Origin: Seriola aureovittata
Lineage: Eukaryota; Chordata; Actinopteri; Carangiformes; Carangidae
Direction: 5' to 3'
Assembly (NCBI RefSeq): GCF_021018895.1
Contig: NC_079382.1
Coordinates: 15,791,501 to 15,855,500 of the forward strand
DNA length: 64,000 bases
Shown here: one piece after another, positions 46,745-59,534 of the stretch
Position numbering within the stretch: the stretch's first letter is position 1
How the letters are laid out: every line of letters starts with the position of its first letter
Program-made: the position numbers and the translations under genes
Notes under the pieces: generated by a model
Seen by the model: only the letters and a program-made list of their open reading frames with translations
Database searches by the model: none
Told to the model about the DNA's origin: nothing

Positions 46745-48969
46745 AGTGGATCTGCCTTAAGAAGAGATGGCAGCACTGAGTGCGTTAGACTGTGTATGAG
46801 CGTGTAATGGCATGCATGTGTGGTTGCGGGTGCATGTGAGTGTGTGTCACGGGTAGGTGGGAGTACAAATGGGGCCTCAGCAACAACAGGTCGGGTTTAA
46901 GGCTCCAGTTTTATGCGTCCAGGGAACAAACCATTAAGAAAGAGCGCCAAGCCCACCAGGCCCACACTCCTCCTCTAGTACCCACATGACCTATCCCAGA
47001 CGCTGATTTGTGGCTCCTGACACTTTAATTCATTGGAAAACACAAGTCAAGACCCAGGAGTTAAGTAAGTCCATTAACACTATGCAGGAGTAATGCTTTC
47101 CAGTGCAGTGCCAGTCCTGCCACCCAGTGTGATCAAGCATGTAGACCCAGTGATTTCACAGTGGGTGAATATTTTCCTGGAAGTTTCACACTGACGCTGC
47201 TGACAACATAATATAAAACTATAGTATTTTTATGTGAATTTATCAACGGTAAATAATCAATTTACTATGGCACTTTATTCCTACATTAGGTTACTTCTCA
47301 GGCAATTTATAATCAATTATTTAACTTTCAATAATTAAAGGCTGTTTAAGTAGACCAGGTTTCACATGATAAGTAAATTGATTAAAAAGGGTTACATACA
47401 GACGTTAAATGATGTAAACATTGCAACAAAAGTCAAATAAAAGATTCTGCTTCTGCTTCACATGCTCTGACGTATTTGTAATATTTTGCTTGGATGTACA
47501 GTAAGTTTTATATGAGTTGTGTAGTGTAACAAATGCCCAACTGTTGAATAGGCACCATATGTATGGATCTGAATGCATTTGAACATTTTTGGCAAGGCAC
47601 AAGAAATCGTGTGATTGTTCGGAAGTTACAGCCCAGTTCGGATTTTTATTTGTATTTTTGAATTTAATTTGGAAAATGCATCAGTGGTGCCACAGATCAG
47701 CTAACAAGAGAATCTAATTTGTTTTTTTTCTTCTAGTTTATCCTCATACATCCGTTGCTATGCCTTTTTTATTTTATAACTTAGTGTTGACAGTGTGCAG
47801 GAATTCAACACTTTCTTTTACTGTGATTACCTTTAAACTGAGTAATGAAGATTTTCCACCTCATTCAATCTCTGTCTAGACTTTCAACACAATAGTCAGA
47901 TTTTATCAGCTGTTGTATTCACCGAGTCCATCATTTCCCCAAAGGCGTCTCTCAAAAAAATGATTTCATTGTCCTCTAATCCATTATATGGAGCAGCGAT
48001 GTCAGCTGAGCTGTAAATGACTCAAAACACAGCTGCTGGGGAATGGAAAACGGGAAGCCAAATTCAACTCAAGCAAAATGGAAAAAGGTGGAGTCAAAAA
48101 GCTGTTAAAACTATCTGAGAGATTCGCTACGCTCTGCAATGTGGAACAGAATTATTAATTTGGGCGCCGGGCCTGTTAAATCTATCATTCCATTATTCTA
48201 ACAGGAATCCAAAGGACATTTGCAGCCTCCACTTCAGCAGCCAGTGAGTCCGATCTGTTGTTTTAACAGTTAAAAGTCAGTTTATCTTCCATTTTAAGAC
48301 GAGGAAGTGTTACCATACTGTACAGCCTGCTTTCTGTTAGAAACTTTGCAGTGCCACCCCATGGATGCTCGGTAAATTCCCTGTATTGGAATTACAGCAT
48401 GTCGTGATGTTTTAATAGCATCTCCCCTCTTCATCATCACCACAAAGGCATCCAGTCACATTGCATAGGAGACACAGAATCTCAAGTTCTAACCTTTGAC
48501 AAGCTCACATACAGTTTGATAGAGGCATTTTTTTTACACCTCAGTGTTTGGGTTAGATCACTATTGGCATTTCTCTAACCCTCATAATCAACATAATTTT
48601 TAAGGAAACGGTTCACTCTTCTTAGCAGTTTCTTTCCTTTTTATAAGCTGGAAGGCTGACTAACAGACGCACAGGAGGTTTAAGGTTCAATTTATTCATC
48701 CGTAAAATCATTGAAACTATGCTGCTCACATCCTAATCAAAGAGAGAAGGTTCTTCTAAGAATCGGATCCAGATATGTCAGTCTCAGTTATTCTTTATTT
48801 AAGTTTACCTACAAAACTTCTCTAATGATATTCTGACAGTGTATGATATGATGATATTTTGCCTGTGAGGTTTTTGGCAAAACTGAGGCAACAACAGACT
48901 CATGGCATCATTACTGGTAAATAAAAGATGACAAATGATAAAGTGCTGCAACAAATATTTACTGGAAGT
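46742..48969. other. Non-coding DNA with enhancer-like blocks
   Basis: About 46850-47040 and 47990-48260 are repeat-free and GC-richer than their surroundings, with no coding signature. The latter contains TTATTAATTTGGGCGCCGGG and several TGACTC/TAAATGA-type motifs. Both are candidates for conserved non-coding elements. The rest is AT-rich without recognisable content. Confidence 0.45.
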
Positions 48970-49203
48970 CTGGCTGCAACTAACTGTTATTTTCATAACT
49001 CTTCGTGTTTTGGACTGATGGTAGAATAAAACAAGTAATTCTAATTTACAAATATATTGAGTTGAATATCAGATATGACAAAGAAAAGAAAGCAAATCTT
49101 CACATTTGAGAAGCTGCTGTAACCAGATAATTTTTGGGCTTTGTTGCTTGAAAAATGACTAAAGAATAAATAAATTAACCAACTGATTGTGGCAGCTGTA
49201 ATT
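48970..49203 (+). repeat. GGGCTGCAACTAA-type dispersed repeat, good copy
   Basis: Starts TGGCTGCAACTAACTGTTAT. It then shows AAATCTTCACATTTGAGAAG, CTGCTGTAACCAGATAAT and TTGAAAAATGACTAAAGAAT, ending with an inverted GCAGCTGTAATTC. The order matches the abundant percomorph repeat of this name-type. Start and end are inverted relative to each other, which suggests a non-autonomous DNA transposon. Confidence 0.6.
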
Positions 49204-50886
49204 CAAAGTTATTGAGGTTTCCAAACCACGTCACATCAAAAAATAAATGGGCTTCAATGCGCACGTTGCTTTGGTCAGAATAGCACACAATGACAAATTA
49301 AAACTAAGGATGAACATTTTTGCACATAAGAACCAGAACTATCAATAAATTGATTGATGGCAAAATACACGACTTCGTTTTTTGTGCAAGCCGTTTAAAC
49401 GGTGGACACCAGAGTTCCCCTGGCACTGATGGGGTTTAACATTATCATTATCCTCTTACAGTATTTCCTGTTTTTAAAATAGGAATCCTTAAGGTTGTCA
49501 TGAAATCAAAGCCTGTTGCTGATACTATTTATTCCTATTGTCTGCATTTTTCAACAGTTTGAATGTATTTGTTTTCTGTGATTACCTCTCTAAAGTCTTT
49601 TTCATGGTTAGTGACGGAGTCCACCGCAAGTCTGGGACCTGTAGTGTTAAATCTCACTGTAACAACCAGTATTCGCAGGTGTTTCCAAAATCCAACAGGG
49701 CTGAAATCTAAAGGATTATAACTTTAAGTCTATTTACCTCTGACTTTCCTCCACGGCCGTATCATATTCCTTCAGGCTGTGAGCCTGTTTAAGATAATGA
49801 AGGTCTTGTGAGACATTAAAATAAAAAATCTTTTTTATGGAATATTGCAAACCATGTCTGAAAAATCTTTGCCAGCAGCATTTAATAAATCCTGGAAAAT
49901 AAAAGGAAATTGAAATACTATGTAGACAGAATAAGTAATAAATCTAATAAAAGTTTGTCTGCAAAACTGATTTTAAAGACTTTACTCTGCCAGCCTAAGC
50001 TCCTGAAACCGGTCGCTCTAAAGCCTCCAGGCAGCATGGGCCCAATGACTGTTCACTTTCAGTCTAGGCTAGAAAACAGCCCAGAGCGTCTTGGCTGTGT
50101 GTTGTGGTTCAGGCCGAGAGGTTGTGGGGTCTCACAGCAGTGCCAGCGGGAATCACAGGGGGCACAGGAGCCTTGGAGGTCCTGGTTTTACTGCACAGCA
50201 GTTCACAACTTACACACCGGCCCCCGCTCTGCCACGACTGGAGTTTGTCACTTGCAGATTTATATTCCTCTCTATTAAAGCTCCTTTACAAGCCCACCGA
50301 GGATCCTGGAGATGTAGAGAGGGAGAGGGAGTGGGAAACATAAGGAGAGGCATGAAATGAAAGAATAAAGCAAGTGAGACACAAGGAACAAAGCACAGTT
50401 TAATGGCTGTGAGAGAGCTGGGGAAAGTGTGTGTCAGTGCCAGTTCAACTTAATGTAGAGTGTGAGCCTTACAGATCCATTTAGTGGCAGTCCAATCAGT
50501 GTGGAACTAAATCATTGACTTCTAAAGGAGAGAAGCGCTGAAATTGTGTCTCTCTACCTGAAAACATACCAAGACCGAAGAAGGTTTGAAGAACTTTGAT
50601 GTAATCATAGAACTGTTAAAAGAAAACTGTTAAACTGACTCATATTAAGACAATATATAACTATAGAAGACAGTATATAACTTATCACCTTCAAAACAGG
50701 CCCACATCACCACTTTTATATTTTAAACACAAAACAAGACCAAACTGTCCAACTTTTCCAGATCAACTGCTGTTTGTTACTCTTTTTTGTTATGGAGAGA
50801 AGTTTCGTACAAATATAAATATTCATGAACAGTATTTAGCAAACTGCATTCTCAAATAGAAACAGCTGTGGAGCCCCAAATCAGAC
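49204..50886. other. Non-coding DNA, nothing firm
   Basis: About 50000-50300 is GC-richer, and three overlapping frames of 79-122 codons cross it without any recognised family or splice signals. Confidence 0.5.

Positions 50887-50932
<46 letters not shown>
50887..50932. repeat. (CA)n microsatellite
   Basis: About 23 CA units, uninterrupted. Confidence 0.95.
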
Positions 50933-50933
<1 letters not shown>

Positions 50934-51344
50934 CTCTTGACATAGATTCATGTATGAGGAAAATGGGAAATGTTGCATGTGGGTAAATAGTTTACAGATT
51001 AAATGTGCTAATGCTAACACCAAAAATAATCAGAAAACTAAGGAATTGAAAAGTAAAATTAGCTAGTGAAAGATATATAAAAGTGTAAGAAATAAAATTT
51101 TGTTTGAAATTTTGCATCCTGCGAAAGTAAGAGACCCTGCCGCCCGCCAAGCTTAAGGTGTCTCTGGACAGCGGACCTCGGATATGCAACCACACAAAAG
51201 TGGCTGCGGATCATCCAGGATGGAGAACCCAGCCCAGCTCCAAAACCACTAGACTAAACACTGAAGACTAAAGATAATAAATATTTAATATCACGAATAT
51301 ACAATAGCCTGCAAATCTCTAAAAATTATTCTGCTTTTCAGGTC
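50933..51344. other. Non-coding DNA, nothing specific seen
   Basis: AT-rich with a GC-richer stretch at about 51130-51260. It may contain upstream LINE sequence too worn to recognise. Confidence 0.5.
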
Positions 51345-51995
51345 AAACACAAATGGTAGAGGGAATAGGTCCTGGAGATATCGGAGGATGATTGGAACAA
51401 TATTTGGGAGGGTCAAGCTGGGATTGCGGCCCAAATTTTCCTAGAACATAATATGATATTTTTTGACTCCAAAATTGAAATTTATACAGTGGGATTTTCA
51501 GGGACAGGATGAATGTTGGAGGCAGTGTGGGAAGCCAATGGCAGATCATTTTCATAATTTTGGGACTGCCCTCTAATCCATTCATATTGGCAAGAGATTG
51601 CCAAAGAAATATGGAACATTTCTGGAACAGGAGTTGGTTTCTTTTTTTTCTCACATTATACTTGGGAAAAATTCCAGGCAAGCTCATGGCCCAGGATGAA
51701 TATCTTCATAAAGTACTTTTGGCTGTGAGTAAGGAAGGCATCACACGGGAGTGGCTGCAGGAAAACCCGCCACCAAAGGATGACTGGATCGCAATTGTCA
51801 ACAAAATCCACTGTTTGGAGAAACTCACTTTTTCCTTAAGAGTACGATCTGGTCAATATATCAAATCTTGGAAAAAATGGGCTGCGTTCTCCATGTGATC
51901 TGCTCAGTGTAATTGAAAAACCCCTTTTCTGTACTAATGTGTGGCCCAAAACACCCATAAAAAGAAACTTCCAAGAGGAAAAAAAAAAAAAAAAA
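51345..51995 (+). mobile_element. 5'-truncated LINE (Tx1/L1 clade), ORF2 3' end
   Basis: Plus-strand sequence encodes, in shifting frames, the C-terminal end of a Tx1/L1-type ORF2 protein. First comes Trp-x-x-Ile-Trp (about 51384-51401), then a Cys-Trp-Arg-x-Cys-Gly and His-Phe-His segment (from 51514), then Phe-Trp-Asp-Cys-Pro and Tyr-Trp-Gln-Glu-Ile (about 51560-51600). It ends with Leu-Gly-Lys-Ile-Pro and a final domain with Ile-Thr-Arg-x-Trp-Leu and Leu-Thr-Phe-Ser-Leu-Arg, and stops at 51896. At least two frameshifts are present. A poly-A run at 51979-51995 marks the element's 3' end. The endonuclease and RT core are absent, as expected for a 5'-truncated insertion. Confidence 0.75.
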
Positions 51996-54900
51996 CTCAT
52001 CTTGGGTTCATGAAGCAATTTATTTTTCACCGCCATGTTAAAAAACTGGAACATCGCCAACATTTTAGGGTGTACTGGTCCTTTAAGCTGGCATCACATT
52101 TCCTGGCTCTTGCACCGTATCTTTGGGAGCAATCATCAAACCAATCATAATATTGTTGAACCTATAGATTTCCACTCGATCCATTAGTGTACTGAGGCTT
52201 TCCATTATTACTACTCGCTGTTCAGGATCCAGTGTGACAGTAATTTGATTTTCAAATGAAGAGCCCCCACCACCCCCCCCCACCCCCTCCTGCAGCACAA
52301 TAAGTAGCTTTCAGGGTTGTTGCACTTTCTGATAGCAAAGTGAAGTTTAATTTATGTAGGTTTCTTTGCTAGCTTGAAGCCAGGAGTATCCACACCCTCA
52401 TAAAATCACCCTGGGAGCTTTCACAACCCTGTTTTTCCATCCTGTTCAGTCATTTTTCAACGGTGTTATACATCTCTGCCATTTGAGACTGAAGGAAGAA
52501 AAAAAGCTACTTTCTTACACAACACAACTGATGTCTGTGCTCTTTTGGATTAATGGAGTCACTGTTTTGCTTCCTTAAAGACCTTAGCAAATGCAGGTAC
52601 AACGTAAAATACTAGGGCTATAGATAATATGAAATGAGTCTTTGCTTGTTGCTTTTTGATTACAGTAGCAGCATGACTAGCTCTTATGTCTGACCACAAA
52701 ATCTACTTTAGTTTATCTGTTCATGTAGGAACGTTTAAGTTTGCAAAAAGTCTGTTGCAGGTAAAACTTTGGGCTTGTAGCATTTCTGTCCTGTTTTCTG
52801 CTATTTGTTGCACAATTTATCTGAAACTTTGCACATGAACACATCCCAGAATTTATGTAAATGCGTATATGATGTTGTGACAGATGTTTTTCTTTTGTTT
52901 AATGTTTTACCGGAAAACACGTCTTATGTTTTAAACGTTCGTATTTTAGCAGTGTCCTGGAATGAGCCAAACATTTGGCATGACACTGAAATAAAAACTA
53001 ACTAGCAATGTAGCTAACAAATCAAAGTTGAACAGCAAGCAGCAGTTATAGGTAATAGATATTTTGCATTGATAAGCAGTATATGAATATTTCATAAATG
53101 GATTATAATGCACTATAATGTAGTTGTATGCAGGTGTAAGGACATTTCAAGTGTTTATTAATTAAATAATTAGCATTCAACAGTTACAACTTCTATTGAA
53201 GCATGTTTTACATTTTATACTATTTATTATATTGTCATTTATTATGTGTTTATGCACCAGCCTCCACTTATTGGTGCCCTCATAAACACTTATATCTGCT
53301 TACACTATAATCTTTTATCAGCCATTTATTAAATGTCTATATACTGCTTAGAAATGCTAAGCGGGGACTTAAAGTGGTTATAAAAATGTATCACTAGAAA
53401 CAGAAGCTTACACCTCCCAGTTTCTGTTTTTTATTATTTATATTGCAAAGATCAGATTGTTCAAATTCCTGGCGCCACAGAACATGAAGGAACAAATATG
53501 TGTGTTGCAAACACAGCTGTTGATGTAGAAGTCAGTGCAGTGCTTCTTTTGTGCACTGGAGGGTGGTGTGCCCTTTTCCTACCTAGTAGTCATCGCACAG
53601 CATTCAGTCTCAGGCCTGTTGTTGCTTTCCCTGTGCAGGAGATTAATGAGAGGTGTATAAATATAAGGACACAAGCTGCATGCATATGGACTAGAGGGGT
53701 ACTGAACATATGGAGGGGAGGTGTCTCTTCATCTCTTCCTCCTCTCCTTCTTTCACTCCCTTGTTCCCTCTGTCCTTCCTTCCTCTTGAAGCCAGCCACC
53801 TGCATTATGACAAAAATCTGCATCACTGTCCAAAGGGCAGGCTTTAACAGCATATGCACAAAAAAGCTTCAGAAACAGGCATGCAGGATGTTTCACAAAG
53901 CCCCAGACTGTCATCTGAGTCACATCAGACACATTTCCCTAAATTCCTGCAGCATTTCAGCCTCGGTCCTGTCGCGATCTGAGACGGCACGCTGAATCAT
54001 GGCGTCTAAAGATAGATGCTCATTTGCAGCAACAGCATGGGTCAAGCAGTGCAGGATAAAGGTGAATCAAAAGTCACCGAGGGGAGTTAAAAAGTTCAAC
54101 AGCCTGTTTTACAAAGCAAAAGAGGCAGGCAATATGGCTGTCTTGTCCTCCCACCTCAGCCCTCCTGAGAAATGGTGTTTGTCAGAGTAATAAAGCTGTC
54201 CCATAACCCCATAACCTCTGTAATATTCATGATCCAAAGTTTGTGCCTCACAAGACAGCTTGATAAGTGTTAGACCCGCGTCTGTTCCCAGGCTCAACCA
54301 TAACATGTACATTGTCTACCTGGGTTACCATGGGACGAGCTAGTCCAGACTCCCAACAACCCACGCCGGCTTGTTAAAACACACTCCTCATTGGTCCAGC
54401 CCAGGCGCTCGCAGAGAGCTGTCCTGCTCTGTTTACTGATGTCACAGGCTGGACCGAGCCCATAATAGGCAATGGCTCATCTCAACATTACGACCTGTTT
54501 ATAAACGAGGTGAAAAATGACACTTTTATTGCCCGTTGCTGCATCCCTCTGTCCTGCCGTGCCCTCGCCTGTCCTGCCTTGTCCTGTCATATCAGTGGAG
54601 CACTTGTGAGAGAAAAGAAGTCAACAAGGAGACCAAGAGAAACACACAAAAGAAGGAGGGGGTGAATCTGGACAATGACAGCTTTAATGCAGCATCTCAT
54701 AAACATGCATTAATCAGAGCAGAGGGCTGGTACAACTGCTGTGGCATACAGATCAAGGAAGAGAGAGGACGGGGCGGACAGACTGGTTGACAGTTGATTC
54801 AACTCTGGTCAAGTTGTCTCATCCGTAGTCAGCCAGCGTGGTTTCGACAGCTGAGACGGACTCGCACAGAACAGCACAGCAGCTCCAACAAGCATCAGCA

Positions 54901-55132
54901 GCAGCATCATGACTGTCACTCAAACAACCCTCGAGATAAACGACACGTTTTAGTGAAACTTACTCAATTAACCAGCTTTGATCTAATGACGGGGTCTACA
55001 GGGCAAAATTATGTCTGGAAAAAGTCTAACATGCAATAATGTCAGTTACGGCAGTGCAGAGCTAGCATCCAAAAAAACAGATTTTCTCAGTATAGCAAAG
55101 AATATTAAAATGATAAAGTATATTATTAAAAG
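51996..55132. other. Non-coding DNA with enhancer-like block
   Basis: A C-rich run lies at about 52263-52290. About 54330-54500 is GC-richer, repeat-free and without a coding signature. The 165-codon plus frame (53498-53995) has no recognisable domain. A (CAG)-like stretch lies near 54890-54908. No gene is recognised. Confidence 0.45.
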
Positions 55133-55321
55133 TTTAAACAATTAGTCTGTTAAGTCTATGTGGTGATTTGATGTTTTTCTTTGTTTTACGTGATGGTGAA
55201 CTGAATATCTTTTGTCTATGTGAATATGTCATCTTGGCCTCTGGGTTATTGTGATGAGCATTATTCACAAATTTCTGACAAACAATTAACAGTATTTGAG
55301 AAAATAGTTGCAGCTCTAAAC
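55133..55321 (-). repeat. GGGCTGCAACTAA-type dispersed repeat, reverse orientation
   Basis: The plus strand ends with AATAGTTGCAGCTCTAAA, the reverse complement of the start of the copy at 48970. Upstream it shows TCATCTTGGCCTCTGGGTTA and CTGAATATCTTTTGTC, which in reverse match the family's interior. Confidence 0.6.
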
Positions 55322-57488
55322 TTGCTATAACAAAAAAACCTTTTTTGTTCAGTTTTCTCAGTGACCAAAACAAAAGCAAGAAATTATTTTTCAGACGATG
55401 CCAGTGCTGCGCTGCCATGGCCTGTCTACTGTCTGTAACGTTTTCAAGCACTAATGTTTGACATTTAGTCCAAACTCAGTCAGAAAGAGTCTGTAGACAG
55501 AAGCTTAAACTCCTTTTATATATGGTGTGAAAAAGATCTGCAATATAATCTGATATAGTATCAGACAGGCACATATTATACTATAAAATGACTTATAATC
55601 CATTTGAATGAGGCTAAGATTGTAGTGATGTGTTCACTGTCAGCCGATGCAACTGTTTCCCAAATACAATGATTTACAGAGGTTAAAATCTGATCTCAGA
55701 CTGATTTACATATAAATTCTTAAATATCGTCGCTTTTAATTCCAGATTACATTAAGAAGAGTCATTCATTACATAATGGAGATACACAAACCACATAAAA
55801 TATACGAAGGTGTGCGAGATTCAAACGGCAGCTATCAAACTACCAGAACAATAATATGAGCGTCTGTGGTTGTGTGTCTGTGTTTCCCTGGAACTGCATT
55901 TGTACTGAGAGGCTGGGGCTTATAATTATGCAACAGTTACACTGGAAATATGAGATCAAATCTGCTGATTTTGAGTTTTTAAGACATTTTAACATTTGAG
56001 ATTCACCAGTGGAACTAAACACTATTGTCATAGATTCCTCTTCTGTCCACCAGAGTGCAGCAGTCTCCTCCTCCACGCCTGTTACAGTATGCGTTGCTGC
56101 AGGGAGCTTCAGCAGCCCCACTGAGAAGCTCTGTTGTGTTATCACAGTCTGTGCTATTTATAAAAGTCCTGATTCAGCTCCACTGATGTTTCCATTCAAA
56201 AAAAAAAAAAAAAAAAAACCTAAAGGAACAATGGATGTTCAAAGTCACTCGTGGAGTAGGTTCTGCATAAAGACTTGCACTTACAGACTTTTTACCACCA
56301 CACACATGGGTGGTGATGAAGCTTTGTTTGAGCAGTTGATGATGCTATATTACCAAAAAAACAACACTTCATTAAATTCCTGTAGGAGTGCATTGTGGTG
56401 TTTGTGTGTCCTCCATCTTTGCACTGTGTGTGAGCTTTTGTTGTGCTCCTGCTGTGCGAGGGAGTCGCAGTGAGGTGAAAAGGTTTCGGACCACACAGGC
56501 GATGAATGAGCATGGAAGAAAAAGCCTTCTGTTGTTTATTCTGTAATGATTACAGTCTCCCTTTTTAAAGCGGTTGCAGTACTGCAGAAACTAGCAACAA
56601 AACAAGCCAAAATGAATTTCAGTAAAATAAGATTATCCATAACTTGAACTGCATGTTTCTTTTCACACGTGTTTCTCCTGAGTTGGTGATGCGCAGAAGA
56701 AAAACGCTGAATACGCCCAGACAGACACAAAACACCCACGGCTCTCCTGCTACACTGACAGTGAACCTGTGAGCACAACAGACACTTTACATTACATTAC
56801 ATTTTGGACGTGATCAACGGGCTTCACCAGCCTTTCTTTTCCTCTCTGTCAAAAGTCTGTCCATATTGTACTTAATGTCATTTTTCTATCTCAACTAATC
56901 TGGCTAATCTAAATGCTGACAGCTCTGCCAGCTTCAGACAACTCTGATGTTTCCCACGTCAGTCAGATTCACTCAACTGCACATTTTCTGCCCCACATCT
57001 GATGCAATTCTGTATTTTTCTTATAATCAACAAATCCTATGAAACCAACCTGCTGCTTTAGATACTCAGTAGTGCGCCAAACTTGCTGCTGATCATAGTC
57101 ACCAACAGATACGATTTTAACTCCTGTTTGAGTAACATTTGCTTCAAGCTGCAGCGCCTGGCCTTTTTTTTTTTAAAGTATGAACTTTTATGTCTGTGAC
57201 TCGTTTCTGAAGCTGCGCTGCACTGTATGTTTTTAGTAGGAACCAGTGGGCTCGGTGCTGAGAGCTTCAGAGCACTGAGAGTAACTGCGACTAACACATT
57301 CTTGCCTTTGGTCTTTTCCTGGGCTTGTTAACATGTTTTTCAGTCTTCTCTTTCATCTTGTTGCTTGGCCATCTAAATTTCACACCTGTTTTCAAAGAAT
57401 CTTTTTTTTTTTTTATGACTCATTCTAATCTTTAAGGTGTCAGTATGGTTCAATGAAAGAAAAAAAAAAAAAAAACCTCCTCGAACAA
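55322..57488. other. Non-coding DNA, homopolymer tracts
   Basis: A poly-A run of about 22 at 56197-56218, T-runs near 57403-57414 and an A-run at 57459-57475. About 56035-56150 (CCACCAGAGTGCAGCAG) may be a dispersed repeat. No gene is recognised. Confidence 0.5.
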
Positions 57489-57524
57489 CACCCCACACAC
57501 ACACACACGCACACACACACACAC
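57489..57524. repeat. (CA)n microsatellite
   Basis: About 17 CA units with one CG interruption. Confidence 0.9.
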
Positions 57525-57803
57525 TTTTTCCAACACTTGTACCGGGGTTGTTTGTAACCTATGAAAACCAACATTCTCGCCCACTTTTCACAGCAAATGA
57601 CCAGGTGAATGGAGGTGTGAAAGTGTTTTCTCATCAACATATCTAAACAATGTCGTGTCTACCTCCCTCACTATGACAACCAGATTTGTTACTCCACACG
57701 TTGAGTGGACTTTAAGAACATTTATAAACACTTTTGCCTTCAGATGTGGTCAGACCACCGACAGATTCTGAGAAAATAAGCCTCTGGGCCCAGAAAGGTC
57801 AAA

Positions 57804-57995
57804 GTCTTTGTGTTCGTTTTGTGTCTCTTCCTGGTAGTTTTTCATCTCTTTGTAGTAATTCTTTTTTGTTTGTTCATAGTTGCTTTGCCTCTTTCTGGTT
57901 GTTTTACATCTCTTTGTTGTCACGTTGTGTCTCTCGGTGCTTTTGCATCTCCTTGCGGTCGTTTTGAATCACTTTTTGGTTGTTTTGTGTCTTTT
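57804..57995. repeat. 24-bp minisatellite, about eight units
   Basis: Units resemble GTTTTGTGTCTCTTTGTGGT plus four more bases and vary by several substitutions. 192 bases equals eight 24-base units. Because 24 is a multiple of three, all three forward frames stay open and give Phe/Leu/Val/Cys-rich pseudo-proteins. Similar sequence occurs at many sites in percomorph genomes as far as I know. Confidence 0.8.
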
Positions 57996-58411
57996 AACTG
58001 AGCCCTGTGATTTTCAAGAGGGAAATATTAAGTCACATCTTCCAGAGGCTCTGGCCCAGCTGCCCGTTCAGTAATACTGTACATCCGTGGGTCAGACGAG
58101 ACTCGGTACAAATTAGCTTTGAGCATTGTGACACCTTTAAATACAAACATCTCTTTTTCTTAAAGGCAAGAAAACAAGATTTGTTAATTTGTTCTTAGAT
58201 ACATTCACCCAATATGCACCAAATCTAAGAAGAAAATTATTTCCACCTCCCTAAATTTTCAGCTTTCATCAAAGCCAAATTTGGTACAAATAATCATGGA
58301 AAAAGAGGATGAGTCTAAACTGTTTCATCACTGTCTAAGTTTAGGTTTACAGTATGTTGAGGCTCACCTTCTGCACCACATCTGAGGGTGTTTTGGAAAC
58401 ACCCTCTGCAG
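57996..58411. other. Non-coding DNA, nothing specific seen
   Basis: AT-rich sequence without a recognised gene or repeat. Confidence 0.6.
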
Positions 58412-58437
58412 CCCACACACACACACACACACACACA
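58412..58437. repeat. (CA)n microsatellite
   Basis: About 13 CA units, uninterrupted. Confidence 0.9.
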
Positions 58438-59231
58438 GTCACACTTTCACTCACAATTATTTTCCATTTCTGTCTTTTTTGTGTTTGAGTTTCTCTGCCT
58501 GCTTTTTCTCTTTGTGATGCTACATTTAGTGTCTTTAGGGAGCTGTTGTACTTTTTTAAATCTTTATTTTTATGTTTCTTGTTTTATCTGTGCAGATAAA
58601 GTAAATAAAGACCTGAACAGGCGTACGAGTATAAACCAGTGGCTCTAATTCAGTCTAAAAGAAGAGACGTTCTCATATCTATTCAAGGACAGAGTTTTGA
58701 ATGAGGTTCCGGTTACCATGGAAAATATTTACCTCTGTCCCACAACCAAAAATGAAGCCTGCAGCAACTTAATACAGCGACATCATGCCTCCATGCCAGG
58801 TAACATGCCATGTTACAGCGTGTCATTCTGTAAACAGGCGTAGCCTCCATCAAAATAAAAAAAAAAAAAAAGGGTTGAGAATACGGATGCATTTTCAGCC
58901 AGTACACACGGATCAGATAGGTAGATGGATTACGTTGACAACGAGAAGAGCCCACTTTCATCATCCTGCCGGTTTTCAGGCTTCATGATATTTTAGCCTG
59001 TGTGATTGAGTTGCATGGCTAGTTTATTAAACTCTGCAGCTGTTGTTTGTGAAGACACCTAGGAAACAGAGGTAATTGATGGACCTATTGAGTTACACTC
59101 GCTGCATATGAAACCGCCATGGCTGAGAAAGTCAAGGATACTAATATGAGCTCAGGTTTGCTCCTTAGCTCACTGTCTGCACACAGAACAGTTAGTGACA
59201 AGCTGAGTTACTACAAGTTGTTATGAGCTAT

Positions 59232-59233
<2 letters not shown>
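58438..59233. other. Non-coding DNA, nothing specific seen
   Basis: T-rich stretch (about 58455-58590) that may be a diverged extension of the 24-bp minisatellite, and an A-run at 58857-58871. Confidence 0.5.
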
Positions 59234-59288
<55 letters not shown>

Positions 59289-59345
59289 ACGCTCATGTGC
59301 ATGTACCATATATACATGTGTACACATGTACACACCCATGCATGC
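59234..59345. repeat. (GT)n plus extended alternating purine-pyrimidine tract
   Basis: About 23 GT units are followed by ATGTGCGCACGC and a palindromic ACATGTGTACACATGT stretch, so purine and pyrimidine alternate over most of 110 bases. This composition favours Z-DNA. Confidence 0.9.
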
Positions 59346-59451
59346 CAGACTAAAAGGTCAGACTCTATTAATACTTAGATTCTTGAACTTACTATCTGTT
59401 GCCTGAATAACAAGCTGAGAGTTGAATTTTCTCAGTGCAGTGAGCATGTAA

Positions 59452-59534
59452 TATTTGACTCCCACTTGGGAAGGTTGTGATGCACTGTTGTGTACCAAAA
59501 CCAAAAGGAGGTGTTGAAGAATAGCACCACCACG
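59452..59534 (+). repeat. Local direct repeat, copy A
   Basis: ATTTGACTCCCACTTGGGAA ... GGTGTTGAAGAATAGCACCA aligns with 60149-60243 (ATTTGACTCTGACTTGGGAA ... GTTGTGTTAAAAAATAACAC). The second copy contains a T-rich insertion between the blocks. Confidence 0.6.

Noticed and set aside
53498..53995. 165-codon plus-strand frame
   Set aside because: No domain, signal peptide or splice context. A frame this long is not unexpected by chance in 64 kb.
57810..58001. Apparent hydrophobic membrane proteins in three frames
   Set aside because: They are translations of the 24-bp minisatellite.
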